Shown here one piece after another: positions 49,701 to 61,190 of a stretch of 64,000 nucleotides of DNA. The translations under genes and the position numbers were made by a program. The notes beneath the pieces are model-generated. The model was not told the DNA's origin, made no database searches, and saw only the letters and a list, made by a program, of their open reading frames with translations. Source of the DNA: Trogon surrucura (Eukaryota > Chordata > Aves > Trogoniformes > Trogonidae); assembly GCA_020746105.1 (NCBI GenBank), contig CM036618.1, forward strand, positions 43,802,014 through 43,866,013, given 5' to 3'. Position 1 is the stretch's first letter; every line of letters starts with the position of its first letter.

Positions 49701-50261
49701 GCTGTTTTAATTTTTTTTTTTTTTTTTTCAATCCATAAGCCTCTCTGCCTCGTTCTCTTTTCCTTCCCATTTGGGGAGAGAGAGGGAGTTAGAGAGTGTC
49801 TGTCCATATTTAGCCATTGGCCCAGCCCTAACCCACAACAATGACGTATAGGGAATGGAATATCCTTGTTGGTCACTTATCCTGTATGTTCTTCACTGGA
49901 AGTGCAACTTTTAACTTCCTTATGACCCCTCTTACTTCCCCTCTTACTTGTGTGCCCCAGTGTGGCACACAAGATCTAGCAGTGGCCTTGGTCACTATAG
50001 GAGCAAGTATAGGCAAGAGCCTTTCTACATATCAATCCCTGGCAGTAACTGTAAACATCAGGTGTTATCACTGTTAGTAGCAGGCACTGTCTACAAAAAG
50101 ATGCTCCTAACTTCAGAAAGTGCAGCTTTTTAGAAGAGACTGAGTTGAAAAATAAAAATCACTGATCAGAATTGGTTCTATTTAACTCAGATTAGGAAAA
50201 TGTGTTACATGATGGGTTAAGTCAGTGACAGTCAAAGTTCCTGTACCACTTCTTTGTTTTA

Positions 50262-50345
50262 TAGATTCATAGAATAGCTTAGATTTGAAGAGAGCTTAGA
50301 GATCACCTGAACCAAACTCCCTGTCATGGGCAGGGACACCTTTCA
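50262..50345 (-). mobile_element. CR1 3'-end scrap
   Basis: ATAGATTCATAGAATAGCTT, then GATTTGAAGAGAGCTTAGAGATCA, then CTCCCTGTCATGGGCAGGGA. About 85 bp of diverged CR1 3' UTR. Confidence 0.75.
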
Positions 50346-51834
50346 AATGTTTTTTTTCCAGATCTGAGTGAGTCAATCAGTCAAGGCCGGGCAGACCTAA
50401 TGGAGGTAACATCTATCTGAGCAGTGCTTTCAGATAGGCTTCATCTCTTACTCTTCTACATGTATATAAGTGAAGAACATCATACCTAACAGAGAAATAT
50501 TAGCAAGCTTATAGCCAGTATTCTATATTTTGGCAATGAGAGATGAAATGAAAAGTGGGTCTTAATATAGACCTAATTAAAAAGCAGGTTTGCATACATA
50601 TCCTCTCTAGCTCCAGAAGCTCCATAAAAATTGTTCTGTTAGCTTTACTGAGCACAGAGATTGTTGGTATGGATACAATAATAATTGCCTATCAGCCTGT
50701 TGCAAAATACCAGTCATTGTCAGTTTGAGATAGTCAGTAATGATGTTAGAAGCTAATACTGTCACAGATAGCTGCCAACAAACAGTGTACGAATTAAAAT
50801 AATTATTCAGCATATTGCACAGTATTAATTTCCCAGTAAAGTTCATTCACTAGCAGTGGCAATTACTACAGCCTTTTAAGTACTCAAAAAAATCCAGCTA
50901 TTTGGAGATGCATCGTGATATAGCACAGGCCTATATTCTCTTGAGAGCCCCTCTGAACAAGTTTTGAAACACCTGACAATTCACTGCAAGACAAAATGAA
51001 GTCTGAGAGAATTTCCCTTTCATATTAAGCCTTAAGGTTTTGATCCTGAAGCAAGTAGGTACATGACAATTTTTCCATGTAAAAACCCCAAAATTTTAAC
51101 ACCATTTATCAATTAATTTACACAAACATTTAGAGTTTCAGAGCTCATATTTTCAGAAATGAAAACTGAAATAATAGAGAACAATGTAGCATTCCCTGTA
51201 TTGTCATTAAAATGAAAAACACTCAAAAAGGGAAAAGTGTTCAACCTCAAAATCCAGTTACAGTAACAAAATATAGCACATGCTCCAAATACTTAAGAGC
51301 ACTGGCATTTAAATACACATTAAGATATTTCATGCTTGAGGTCCAGAGAAGAGATAACCAGAAAAGTGAGCTCTTGGAGGTTGATCATTCTTCTACTACC
51401 ATCTGGACTTATAGTCTTGAGTCAATTAAATTCTCCATATCTCCTTTTGCAGCTGTTTAGAAGAGGAAGAACAACACTCATTGACCTCAAAGCAAGGTGC
51501 AAGAACTGATATTGAAAACTTTAGGCTATCTCAGATGAAAAGAACTGTTTCAATGAACATGTGATTCTCCACTCTCCCTTACCTTGATGTCAAAGTGATG
51601 TAACACCTTCAGCTTCCTGGAAAGAAAATCAAACGATTGTGTTTGGATTTTTGTCTCTATGACTTCATCAGACATAAAAGAATTTTTTCTTGTTCCTGGT
51701 GGGCTCTAAAGTACTTAGTTACAGTACTGATGAGTAGTGATTTGCCTAATTCTGAACAAAGTAAACACACATTCTTCTAATTGGATTTTTAACTGCAGGT
51801 TCTTTCTATATGTGTATATGCTCACACCCAGAAG
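50346..51834. other. AT-rich non-coding DNA
   Basis: Unique sequence. Nothing recognised. A CAGTCAAGGC-type segment just after the CR1 scrap may be a little more CR1 but is too diverged to call. Confidence 0.5.
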
Positions 51835-52029
51835 AGAGAGGTTATTGCTCTGGATGTGGGGGTGGGGGTGTGTGGGGGGGTGTGTCTTTGTGTGAAGAGA
51901 GAAGTTATTGCTCTGGCGGGGGTGTGTGGGTGTGTGTGGGGGGGGGTATGTGGGGGTGTGGGGGGTGTGGGGGTATGTTAATGTGGGGGGGGGGGTATGT
52001 GGGGGTGTGGGGGGTGTGGGGGTGTGTTA

Positions 52030-52077
<48 letters not shown>
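51835..52077. repeat. G-rich minisatellite plus (TG)23
   Basis: Nested tandem structure. AGAGAG(AA)GTTATTGCTCTGG occurs twice (about 51835 and 51897), each time followed by G-rich GTGTGGGGG blocks. A unit of about 47 bp (G run, TATGTGGGGGTGTGGGGGG, TGTGGGGGTATGTTAA) is then duplicated (about 51935-51981 and 51982-52029). It ends in a perfect (TG)23 at 52031-52077. Many runs of four or more G on the plus strand make G-quadruplexes likely. A long plus-strand frame here (Gly/Val/Cys-rich) is a by-product of the repeat. Confidence 0.9.
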
Positions 52078-52079
<2 letters not shown>

Positions 52080-52979
52080 ATGTTTGTGACCTGTCTGGAT
52101 GTTTTCTCATGGTCTCATTGCCACCACAGAAAGCAGAGTAATTTTAAAAGTCAAGATACAGAATTAGAAACTGAGTACACAATCTTAGATTACCTCAGAG
52201 AGTCCATTTGTTATCTGCTGTTAGATCATATGGGTACATTCAGCAAATTTATAGCCATTTCAAAGGAAACAAGTACATGGTGTGACCTTGAAAACGCATT
52301 AAAAAAAGACACATTCCTTAGCTGTGGCTTCACTTGGCAAAGAAAATAAAGAGGTATATGTGTATAACGTGATCGTTTAATTCTGCGATTGATAATTATC
52401 CAGAGAGATAGTGTCTTGGGATTGACTATGGCAATCCCACTTTGATTCTAATATCTCTCTGGACCTGGCACCCTATAAAGCACCCTGGGGCATTACGATG
52501 TTGTACCTAGGTTTGTGATAAACACTCACATAACATTAAGGGAAACTGCCTTCTTAGCATTGACTTTAAGTATATTCTGAGCTGGTTAGACTATACAAGT
52601 GCAGCTGGGTTAGAATTTGACCCCACTTATCCCCTTTGGAAGAGTGGGATTCTGCCGAGCGAAGGTAGTCACAAATGTACTCATTCAGCACTGAAGCAGA
52701 CCTTCACTTTTCTGTCATCAGAATTCAAATCTACTCCATGCTTTGGACAGTAGTTTGAGAAACTGTTACCTGGCATGAACATGAACACATTTAATTTGAG
52801 GTCCTGACATTACTCATCTCAAAGTAGCGTTCTGAAAGAAATTCCCATGATTAATACTAAATTTATCAAAATCCCAGCAATGATCCATGAGTTCTCATTA
52901 AGTATGTATACATATGCATTCATAGAAGGGTTTGCTTACAGTATAATGAATGAGACAAAGCTGTATTTCTGCATATGTG

Positions 52980-52982
<3 letters not shown>
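52078..52982. other. Non-coding DNA
   Basis: Unique sequence between simple repeats. Nothing recognised. Confidence 0.5.
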
Positions 52983-53023
<41 letters not shown>

Positions 53024-53024
53024 T
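52983..53024. repeat. (AT)n(AC)n microsatellite
   Basis: About 15 AT units followed by an ACACACACAC run; alternating purine-pyrimidine. Confidence 0.95.
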
Positions 53025-54412
53025 ACGATGTTGATGTTGCTAGAGTGATAGATCCAAGCAGCAGTTAGCTTGAATGACCTAATCTGATTTTCTCATCAGT
53101 CATCTCAACATGCAGGTATACTACAGATGAATTATGAGAAACAGTACAGAAGAAGCATAAAGTACAAAGTGTCACACGCTTTATAATTAGTACTAATATT
53201 TTGACAATTATTTGAAATAAATTAGCTAATGATGAAATAAAAACTTACAATCTGCTTAACCCATGTGCCACGCTTGGTAGTTCTACGTGGATACGTATGT
53301 GCACATAAAAATATGTACGTGGGGACTACTGAATAAGTGTTTATGTCATATAGTAAGTTCATGCCAAGTTTCATTACAACTCATGAAGATCCTTTAGAAG
53401 ACACTAAAAAAACCCAACCAAATAACACTATACAAAATGCAAGTGAATTGATTCTGTGCTTTGAATTCCTGTAGCAGAATTGCTGGCTATACTTCAACCT
53501 TGGAATAGGTATTGATTGACATTTACCACAGGGGACTTCATTACACTAGTATATCTGAAAGTAAAATGGTGCTTTCCAGATATGGAAAGACACTATCTTC
53601 TACACAGCAATACACTCATGCATTTGTCTATGGCATACGGGTGTACTCTTATTGACCTAGACTTCATGTGGCCCAGAGTAGGTACCTCTAGAGCATGCAC
53701 TAGCTTCTGTTAGGAATATTCATTTGATTTCCTTTTCATGGAAATTAGGATGTACATAGAGGAGGAGGAGCAGCTGAGGTCAGTTTAAGTGTCACCTCAG
53801 CATGTAAGTCAGATGATGCATAGACTGAGAATGCAAAATTGCTTTAAAGTTTTCTTTCTTACACTTGGTGCTGAAAACCATGTCCCTCTCTGTACTCTGC
53901 TGCTTAACCAAGGTCAGGTGAGATACTCAATCTATACAATATAATCTTCAGTCAATGAAGAAGCTTAAGGAACTTCAGTATTTGAATCAATCTTCTTCTT
54001 TCCATTAAAAAGGACATTGGTTTCAGTATGAACATATTTATTGACCTCTGAATAAGTCTGTCCCACCAGATGGGAGAGATGATTGTGGGAAGAAAGCTTT
54101 TTGCTTTGAAATGTTACAAGTTCACATAGGACTGACAAGAATTTTTATTGGTATCTATTTGTAAATGTTTGAAATCTCTTTGTCCTGAAAAAAAATCACT
54201 ATATTCTATTGAAAGATAAGATGCACTTGCTACTGAAGTAACCAGAAGGGAAGCTACAAACTTGCCTATAGATTTCTTCTGTAGGCATGCTGTTTCTTAA
54301 AAAAAATGTTTTAGCATATTCAAAAGACTGATCTCTTGCCAAAAGTGTTATGTGACTCATTTCACCTGAAAAAAAAATTTGCAATCAAGTCGTTAAGACT
54401 AGTTACATACGT
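53025..54412. other. AT-rich non-coding DNA
   Basis: Unique sequence. Nothing recognised. Confidence 0.5.
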
Positions 54413-54493
54413 AGAATCACAGAACAATTCAGGTTGGAAAAGATCCTTGGGATCATTGAGTCCAACCATTAACCCTACACTACAAGTTCACCC

Positions 54494-55852
54494 CTAAACC
54501 ATGTCAGCCAACACCACATCCAAGCAACACTTAAACACATCCAGGGATGGCGACTCAACCACCCCCCTAGGCAGTCTGTTCCAGTGTCTGACCACTCTTT
54601 CCATGAAGAATTTCTTCCTAATGTCCAGTCTAAACTTGCCCTGTTGCAACTTGAATCCATTCCCCCTGGTTCTGTCCCTAATGACCTGTGAGAAGAGACC
54701 AACACCAACCTCTCTACAATGTCCTTTCAAGTAATTGTAGAACATGATGAGGTCCCTCCTCAGCCTCCTCTTCCTTAAACTGAACAGTCCCAGCTCCCTC
54801 AATCGCACCTTGTAAGATCTATTCTCCAGGCTCTTCACCAATTCTGTCGCGCTCCACTACACTCTCTCCAACACCTTGATATCTTTCCTGTACTGAGGTG
54901 CCCAAAACTGAACACAATACTCAAGGTGAGGCCTCACCAGTGCTAAGTACAGGAGGACAATCACCTCCCTACCTTTGCTGGTCACAAAATTTCTAACACA
55001 AACCAGCGTGGCATTGGCTTTCTTGGCCACCTGGGCACACTGTTGGTTCATATTCAACCGCCTGTCAGTTAGAACACCCAGGTCCTTTTCCACCAGACAG
55101 CCTTCCAGCCACCCTTCCCCAAGCCTGTAGCGTTGCATGGGGTTGCCGTGACCAAAATGCAGGACCCTACACTTGGCTCTGTTGAAATGCCTGCAGTTGG
55201 CCTGGAGCCATCGATCCAGTCTGTCCAGGTCCCTCTGTAGAACTTTTCTACCCTCCAGCAGATCGACACTCCCTCCCAGCTTGGTGTCATGTGCAAACTT
55301 GCTGAGCGTGCACTCAACCCCCTCATCTAGATCATTGATGAAGTTATTAAACAGGAGTGGCCCCAGCACTGAGCCCTGAGGGACACCGCTTGTGACTTGC
55401 CACCAACTGGATTTAACTCCATTGACCACAACTCTTTGGGCCCAGCCATCCAGCCAGTGTTTCACCCAGCAGAGTATGTGCCCATCCAAGCCATGGGCAG
55501 CCAGCTTAACCATAAGGATATTGTGGGGGACCGTGTCAAAGGCCTTCCTGAAGTCCAGGTACACTACATCGACAGCCTTTCCCTCATCCACTAAGCAGGT
55601 CACACTGTTATAGAACGAGATTAGATTGGTCAAGCAGAATCTGCCCTTCACGAATCCATGCTGTCTGGGCCCGATCTCCTTGTTGGCTTTTAATTGTTCT
55701 GTGATGGCTCTTGAGATTATTTGTTCCATCACCTTTCCCAGCACTGAGGTAAGACTGACAGGTCTGTAGCTATCCGGATCCTCCTTCCTGCCCTTCTTGA
55801 AGATGGGTGTTATATTTGCCAGCCTCCAGTCCACTGGGAGCCTCCAGTCCAC
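54494..55852 (-). pseudogene. CR1 reverse transcriptase fragment with FADD changed to FAHD
   Basis: Frame 55852-54857 (331 codons) reads [65 protein letters not shown] and [15 protein letters not shown], then [11 protein letters not shown]. The first catalytic Asp of the FADD box is His (codon at 55289-55291, GAT in relatives). A frame break near 54845 separates the C-terminal part (54841-54494, ending [11 protein letters not shown]). The enzyme would be inactive on both counts. The upstream RT and endonuclease are lost by truncation. Apart from these lesions the frame is surprisingly open for a diverged copy. Confidence 0.9.
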
Positions 55853-55856
55853 TGGG
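55821..55856. repeat. 18-bp exact tandem duplication at the CR1 5' edge
   Basis: AGCCTCCAGTCCACTGGG occurs at 55821-55838 and again at 55839-55856. It duplicates the codons for a DWRL-containing hexapeptide in frame and coincides with the 5' truncation point. Confidence 0.95.
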
Positions 55857-57300
55857 ATAGACTAAGTCAGCACAAAACGCTTACAGTAGTATGCTCAGAG
55901 AGTATAAATATTAAATTTATTAATGGAGCAACTGTGGCAAAATTCTACAATGATCTTTATTTCAACCCAAGGTTACTGAAACAACCAAGACAAATGTCTG
56001 AATCTACAGCTTGATCCTGTAGCAAGCCAGAATGGTTTAAAAGCTGCCACATAGAAACTGCTTTCAGGTAATCCTTTACATTAAAACTCAATTTGAAATG
56101 CCAGTTCATCCTCCTCCATTTATAGCTACTGTAAAGACACTGCAAAAGGAAGAGGCTAGCTCTTAGAAAAGTGGCTTTCAGAAACTGCAAAGATTGAAAT
56201 TAATAGTTCTGTAAAGATTAAACAGGTAGATTACATAGCATGACTGCAATGTACTTTTACTGTGAAATCTTGCTAATAACAATTGTCTGTATACTGCACT
56301 AGCCTCTTTATCAAATTACCTAAAGCTGCAATCCCATATGGAGATCATTACAATCTGGTTCTAAATGGATAAATTGTTCACTGAAGAGGGGTCAAACAAA
56401 AATAAAAGCTTGCCAAATTTTTTTAAAGAAGAAGAAAATATTCTTTTTCATTTCAGTTGCAGTTACTTAACACATTAAGGAGCCAACAGGGATATAACAG
56501 ACTGAGCCTATGTAACAGGTAGATTCCTTCTGGTGAGTCAAATAGTCTATTCCAGAACTTTCAGTTGCTTTTCCTGTCTGTTGGGAATTTCTGGTTTTGT
56601 TATGAAAGGTCTCTGAAGTAATCTCCTATGTCTATGTGAGCTTTCCTAGTGTCTTGGAAGAGCTGATTACATTTCAATAAATACTAAGGACATTTTTCTC
56701 AAAATATATATTTTGTATGTGACAATATATTCTTGGCATTCATATATAAATGCAACCTAAAGAAGTATCTCTAAGTCTCCATGAGAATTTCTCTGTAGCC
56801 GAGTGTTTTGTGTTTTGCCTAATGTCTCTGTATCACCTATTTACCAGATGGGCCACGAGTGTTTTAATGTCCCTTGGGAAGGGATTGGCCAGGACATGAG
56901 TAGGTAGACTTCTATTTGTCCTGACCTAACACTTGACACCATCTAATATAAAACTCTGTGTAGTAAATTCAGATTTTTTAACTGCATGGTCAAGGAAAAT
57001 TTCATAGGAGGCACTGCATATATATATAACTGTATACCTAAGGATCTGTCACCCTAATGACTAGCTACGTCAATTTATTTTAACTTTTTTATGAGGCTTC
57101 CTGAATGGGTCAGTGAAGGTGGCATGAGCTTTTCAATGAAATCTACGGGGAATTTTTATTTTTGTAGTGAGTGTCACAGCATACAGCTGTTGTCCTATAA
57201 CACCAATATATAGCACCAGTAAGGTATGAAAAGTAGATGTTACACTTCCTCAAAAAATTAACTTCTGAGCAAAATATCCTGAAGTCTCTCCTTCTCTAAC

Positions 57301-57385
57301 ACACACATATACACAAGCGTGAACACACACACATACACAATCGTGTACATGCACACACACACACACACACATATACGCACGAGAG
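57301..57385. repeat. Interrupted (AC)n microsatellite
   Basis: Imperfect ACAC blocks broken by AAGCGTGA, ATACACAATCGTGTACATG and similar. The longest clean run is at about 57352-57370. Confidence 0.85.
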
Positions 57386-58321
57386 TGTGTTTATATATTG
57401 TGTTGACTGGGCTTCTTACCAGGGAAAAAAAAATAACAAACATATTTGAAAGGTAAATGCATTGATCTGAATCATGTTTGTGCACATTAGGATTATTAAA
57501 GGGCTCAGGAGTGATTTATTTTTCCCATGCTTTTAACAGCATTCACAAATTACCATAGTTTATTTTTTTATTTATTATTTTTAGTATACAGTTATTTTAG
57601 CCTTTGTAGAAATTAATCAGAAGACACACCTTTTTCTAATTCTTGTCTAATTACATAGCATTCAAATATTATCTGAATTTGCAATGCTGTATGAATAAAA
57701 CTTACTTTTTTTTTTCTGTAACCATTTGTCTCTCCTTGTAGTTATTTGTCGAAATACTCAATAGCCAATCAGAATTCTATTTCTCTGCCCGTTAAAATCT
57801 ATAATTCATTGGATGTGATATGATAATTGTTCATTTGTAACCTCAAACATTGGACATCATTGCATTAGGGAAATGATTCAGAATTGTTTTCCAATTATAA
57901 ATAAACTTAATTGTTTGGAAAACATAATGTCTCTTACAATCTCATAGAAGCTGGCACTGGGAGCTCAGATGACACTAGTTAAAGTTCTGTAGTTTATAAT
58001 TTAGCAGTTTAAATGCACCATTAAAACTTTATAGATATACATCAAGGCCAATGGTGCTGTTCATACCCTGTAGGTGCAGCATTTGAAGCCTAAATCAGGG
58101 ATATAACAATGATCAGATAGAGACAGTGATTTGCCTTGGGCCATAGTCTCCAACTCACTGACAAACATGGGAGTTCCTTACTCTAGAAATTTCAGCAGAC
58201 TAGTTACCAGAAGAGTACATGATTGTTCTTATCCTCTGGAGATTGATGTCTTACATCTATCTCTCTCAACAAAATGTGAATGAAGAAATTCTGGAAAATA
58301 ACGTATCTATCAAGATTTTCC

Positions 58322-58354
58322 TGGCTAGTTTGAAAATGTGTGTTAAACTAGCCA
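58322..58354. repeat. 10-bp inverted repeat, 13-nt loop
   Basis: TGGCTAGTTT (58322-58331) and AAACTAGCCA (58345-58354) pair perfectly. A small hairpin of unknown meaning. Confidence 0.6.
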
Positions 58355-58547
58355 CCGAGTCATACAAAACTATTAACTGTAAAAAAAGATGAAGGATAAG
58401 ATTAAAAATATTGCCCTTTTCGCTCTGCAATTTCTATGACAATTTGAGGCTTATGTCATGACTACTTGATATTCCATGCTAGCTGGTCAGTTTGCCAGGG
58501 TGTAATATTTACATGATGAATACTGTATTGTGGAAGAAGAGAAGTTT

Positions 58548-58708
58548 TTCAGAGAACTGGTGGATGTCCCATCCCTGGAAGTGTTCAAGGCCAGGTTGGA
58601 CGAGGCTTTTAGGAACCTGATCTAATAGAAAGTGTCCCCATCCATGGCAGGGGAGATGACCTTTAAGGTCCCTTCCAACCCAAACCAATCTATGATTTTA
58701 TGATTCTG
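58548..58708 (+). mobile_element. CR1 3'-end fragment
   Basis: TTTTTCAGAGAACTGGTGGATG, CCATCCCTGGAAGTGTTCAAGG, TGACCTTTAAGGTCCCTTCC, then TATGATTTTATGATTCTG. About 160 bp. Confidence 0.85.
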
Positions 58709-60890
58709 TCAAGGTCATTTGTTGTAAAGACAGAAGTTGTGCTAACACTGAAACGTGTCATACAGAGACCTTCCTCTTGAAGAATGAAAAGTAGTTTGGC
58801 CTCACTGATGGGGACATAATCAAACTTTGATTCTTAGTTCTTGTTTCAAGTACCTGAAATCCGAAACTGTCAGTAGACCACATAGAAAATCAACCACTTC
58901 TAAAACCTGTTAAAATGGATTATTTGCAATCACAGAAATACACAGAATCCCAAACAAAATAGTCTCCAGATCCAGACAAATTTTAGTTCCTCAGAGATGT
59001 AGCTGAAACAAATAATACTGTTGTACAGACACAATGAAAATGGTTACCTAATCTGTTTTTAAAACTCTTCAGTGGCAGAAGCTGCATGGTGACTCGTTCC
59101 TTAATTAACTCTGACTTCATATCCTACAGATGAGATCATAACCCATCAAAAAAAATGCACGAACAAAGCATATATATGAGAAGCTACATAAAAATTTTGA
59201 GGTTTTGTACACTTTGAAATTTTGTGAATGAATGTATTTTTTAAAAGAGATATTTTCTCTTGGACAGATTCCCTACATTGAATATTTCAGTGACCTCACC
59301 CTCACCTCCACATCATACTTGTAAATAAAAGCATATCTGTGCACTTACAGCAGTCTACTTTTGTTCCATCTGAAGACAGAGAAAGCAATTATTAACTTGT
59401 GAGAAGCAGGAACCCTCTTCCCACAAATAACCCTGGGGGATCAAAAGAGGAGCTGTAAGTACAGTTATATTGTAAAAATGTAGCAATATCTCACAGTATA
59501 CTGCTAGATTGCTACTTTTTGTGTAATCACTCTACTCTTTCCAATATAAAATACATCTCTGTGAGATTTTTTTTTCTCAGTATTCATTAAAACAAGCTTT
59601 CTAAGTCATCATAGCTGGTATGATTGTGGAAATATATTTCACTTACAACTTCAGAGCAGAAAGGTCACAACGAGATAACAGCTCAAAAGTATGTCTTACA
59701 GGTGAGACAGGTAGGAATAAGTTCCCTTTGTTATAAAACGTACATATTGAACACAGAGAATATGCTCTGACATTTAACAAAGTGTTTCTATTCTTCTCTA
59801 CCACACATACGTAACATAGTTCAATCTCATGAATATACAATTTAGTATTTTCCAGTCATAATAGCAGAACGGAGAACATAAAAGTATTCAAAAGAGCAGA
59901 AATGTGAAAGGTAAGTTTGTAATGTCAGATACGTGTTTCTAGCAGCTGACATTCTGATTTTACTCACAAAATTGGATCTTTCTTTCTTTATTTGATTCTG
60001 ATTTTACTCAGAAAATCATAATTCACAAAAGTCATGTACATTAAAAGAAATTAATCTTAAAAATTATCACATGATTCAAAGCACAGAGCAATAACAAACT
60101 CTACTTAAGTCAGGCTGAAATTCTAGACACTCAAGATGTAATATATACATATTCTGAGTGTGTACTTAAGATCACCAGGATATTTCTTCTGGATTTGGTT
60201 AAACGCTTGCCTAGTGGAATGGTTAAAGAAGCAGTTGCTCCTTCATCTTTCATATCTTTTCAAAGTTCACTTCAGTTGTCATTTAATATGGCAGAATGGA
60301 CAACTTCTGCTCTCAAAGTGAGTACCAAAAACCTGAAAAAAAAGAAGGGAAAATGCAAGTGACATTTTCTGAAAAAAAAACCTGTGCAATCTTATGGGTT
60401 TTTTTTCATGAGAAGCGAATAAAGTTAAAATGCAGCTTGGACAATGTGAAATCTGTTATTAGGTATATTGCTCATTCACTAATCTTAAATGAGGCACATT
60501 AACTGAATGTGAACACTGGAAAAATAGCTGCAATTCTGATAACACAATTTGGACTCTTTCTTACTAAAAATATCAAAGAAATGCAGATGATTAAAAATAT
60601 AGAAGCTATCCAAACACTCATTTTTATATTAATCCAGTGCCACACAATATGCTTCAGAAAAGAAAGCAAATGGAAATTACTACACTGTACATAAAATATA
60701 TTTTGCAACGTAGGTGGATTAAATCCAGTGCTATTGACCTATAAAGATTGTGCATGTGTAGGGTATTGCTTGTTTGAAAAAGATGGTAGACACACAGAAT
60801 AAATTATTTACCCAAATACAGAAATAGCAGTTTCAACAGCATGGTTGTTTGGCTTAGGGATTTGTTCGACCACATATAACACCAATTAAT
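58709..60890. other. AT-rich non-coding DNA
   Basis: Unique sequence. Nothing recognised. Confidence 0.5.
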
Positions 60891-60950
60891 AGAATAGAAT
60901 AGAATAGAATAGAATAGAATAGAATAGAATAGAATAGAATAGAATAGAAT
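60891..60950. repeat. (AGAAT)12 pentanucleotide array
   Basis: Twelve perfect copies over exactly 60 bp, sitting at the 3' terminus of a CR1 copy where other copies have a few octamers (CATAGAAT). Confidence 0.97.
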
Positions 60951-61190
60951 ACTATTTGAGTTGGAAGGGACCTACAACACTCATCTGGTTCAACTGTTTG
61001 ACCACTTCAGAGCTGATCAAGTTAAAGCATGTTATCAAGGACATTGGAGAAATGTTTAAACATTGACAGTCTTGGGACATCAACCACCTTTCCAGAAAGC
61101 CTGTTCCAGTATTTTACCACCTTCTTAGTAAAGAAATACTTATTAATTCACAGTCTGAACCACCCTCTTCACTTCCCTTCCTCAGAAAGT
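60891..61190 (-). mobile_element. CR1 3' end with pentamer tail
   Basis: After the AGAAT array: GAGTTGGAAGGGACCTACAAC, CTGATCAAGTTAAAGCATGTTA, CATCAACCACCTTTCCAGAA, GCCTGTTCCAGTATTTTACC. This is the 3' end of a CR1 subfamily distinct from the others. The body fades near 61190. Confidence 0.85.

Larger units (their letters stand above)
49139..49840 (+). mobile_element. Complete solo LTR, 702 bp, inserted in a sister LTR
   Basis: Starts TGTTTTTGCAGC and ends CCCTAACCCACAACA, with TG...CA ends. Flanked by ATGACG at 49133-49138 and ATGACG at 49841-49846, an exact 6-bp target duplication as made by alpha/beta-type retroviral (ERVK-like) integrases. It contains a CCAAT box, a TATA box and an ATTAAA poly(A) signal in the right order, then a T-rich stretch (49709-49729) and the CCTCTCTGCCTCGTTCTC block shared with the host LTR. 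No internal retroviral sequence. It lies in opposite orientation to the LTR it interrupts. Confidence 0.9.
48524..50207 (-). mobile_element. ERV LTR carrying a SINE and a second LTR
   Basis: One minus-strand LTR in pieces: 48524-48573, 48761-49138 and 49841-50207. The gaps are a SINE (48574-48760) and a complete LTR of the same family in the opposite orientation (49139-49840). Proof of a single host LTR: ...TACTGAATATGACG on the left of the inner LTR continues as TATAGGGAATGG on the right once one ATGACG copy is removed, giving the usual U3 order. Ends are approximate: the 3' end looks like CAGCCCTAAAATATG near 48524, and the 5' end lies around 50207, where similarity to the 29.7-kb LTR (GAACCAGTTCTG, CTCAGTCTCTTCTAA) fades. 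No TSD found for the host LTR. Confidence 0.8.
54413..55856 (-). mobile_element. CR1 LINE of a different, older-type subfamily
   Basis: The 3' end is AGAATCACAGAACAATTCAG, followed by GGTTGGAAAAGATCCTTGGG and CATTGAGTCCAACCATTAACC, unlike the AAGGGACC-type ends of the other long copies. This marks a distinct CR1 subfamily. It is about 1.44 kb and truncated inside the reverse transcriptase at an 18-bp duplication (55821-55856). Confidence 0.9.
55857..58547. other. AT-rich non-coding DNA
   Basis: Unique sequence with an AC-rich patch (57300-57380) and a short hairpin (58322-58354). No gene recognised. Confidence 0.5.

Noticed and set aside
51810..52349. Plus-strand 179-codon frame, Gly/Val/Cys-rich
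   Set aside because: Produced by the G-rich minisatellite and (TG)n run, which happen to lack stops in this frame.
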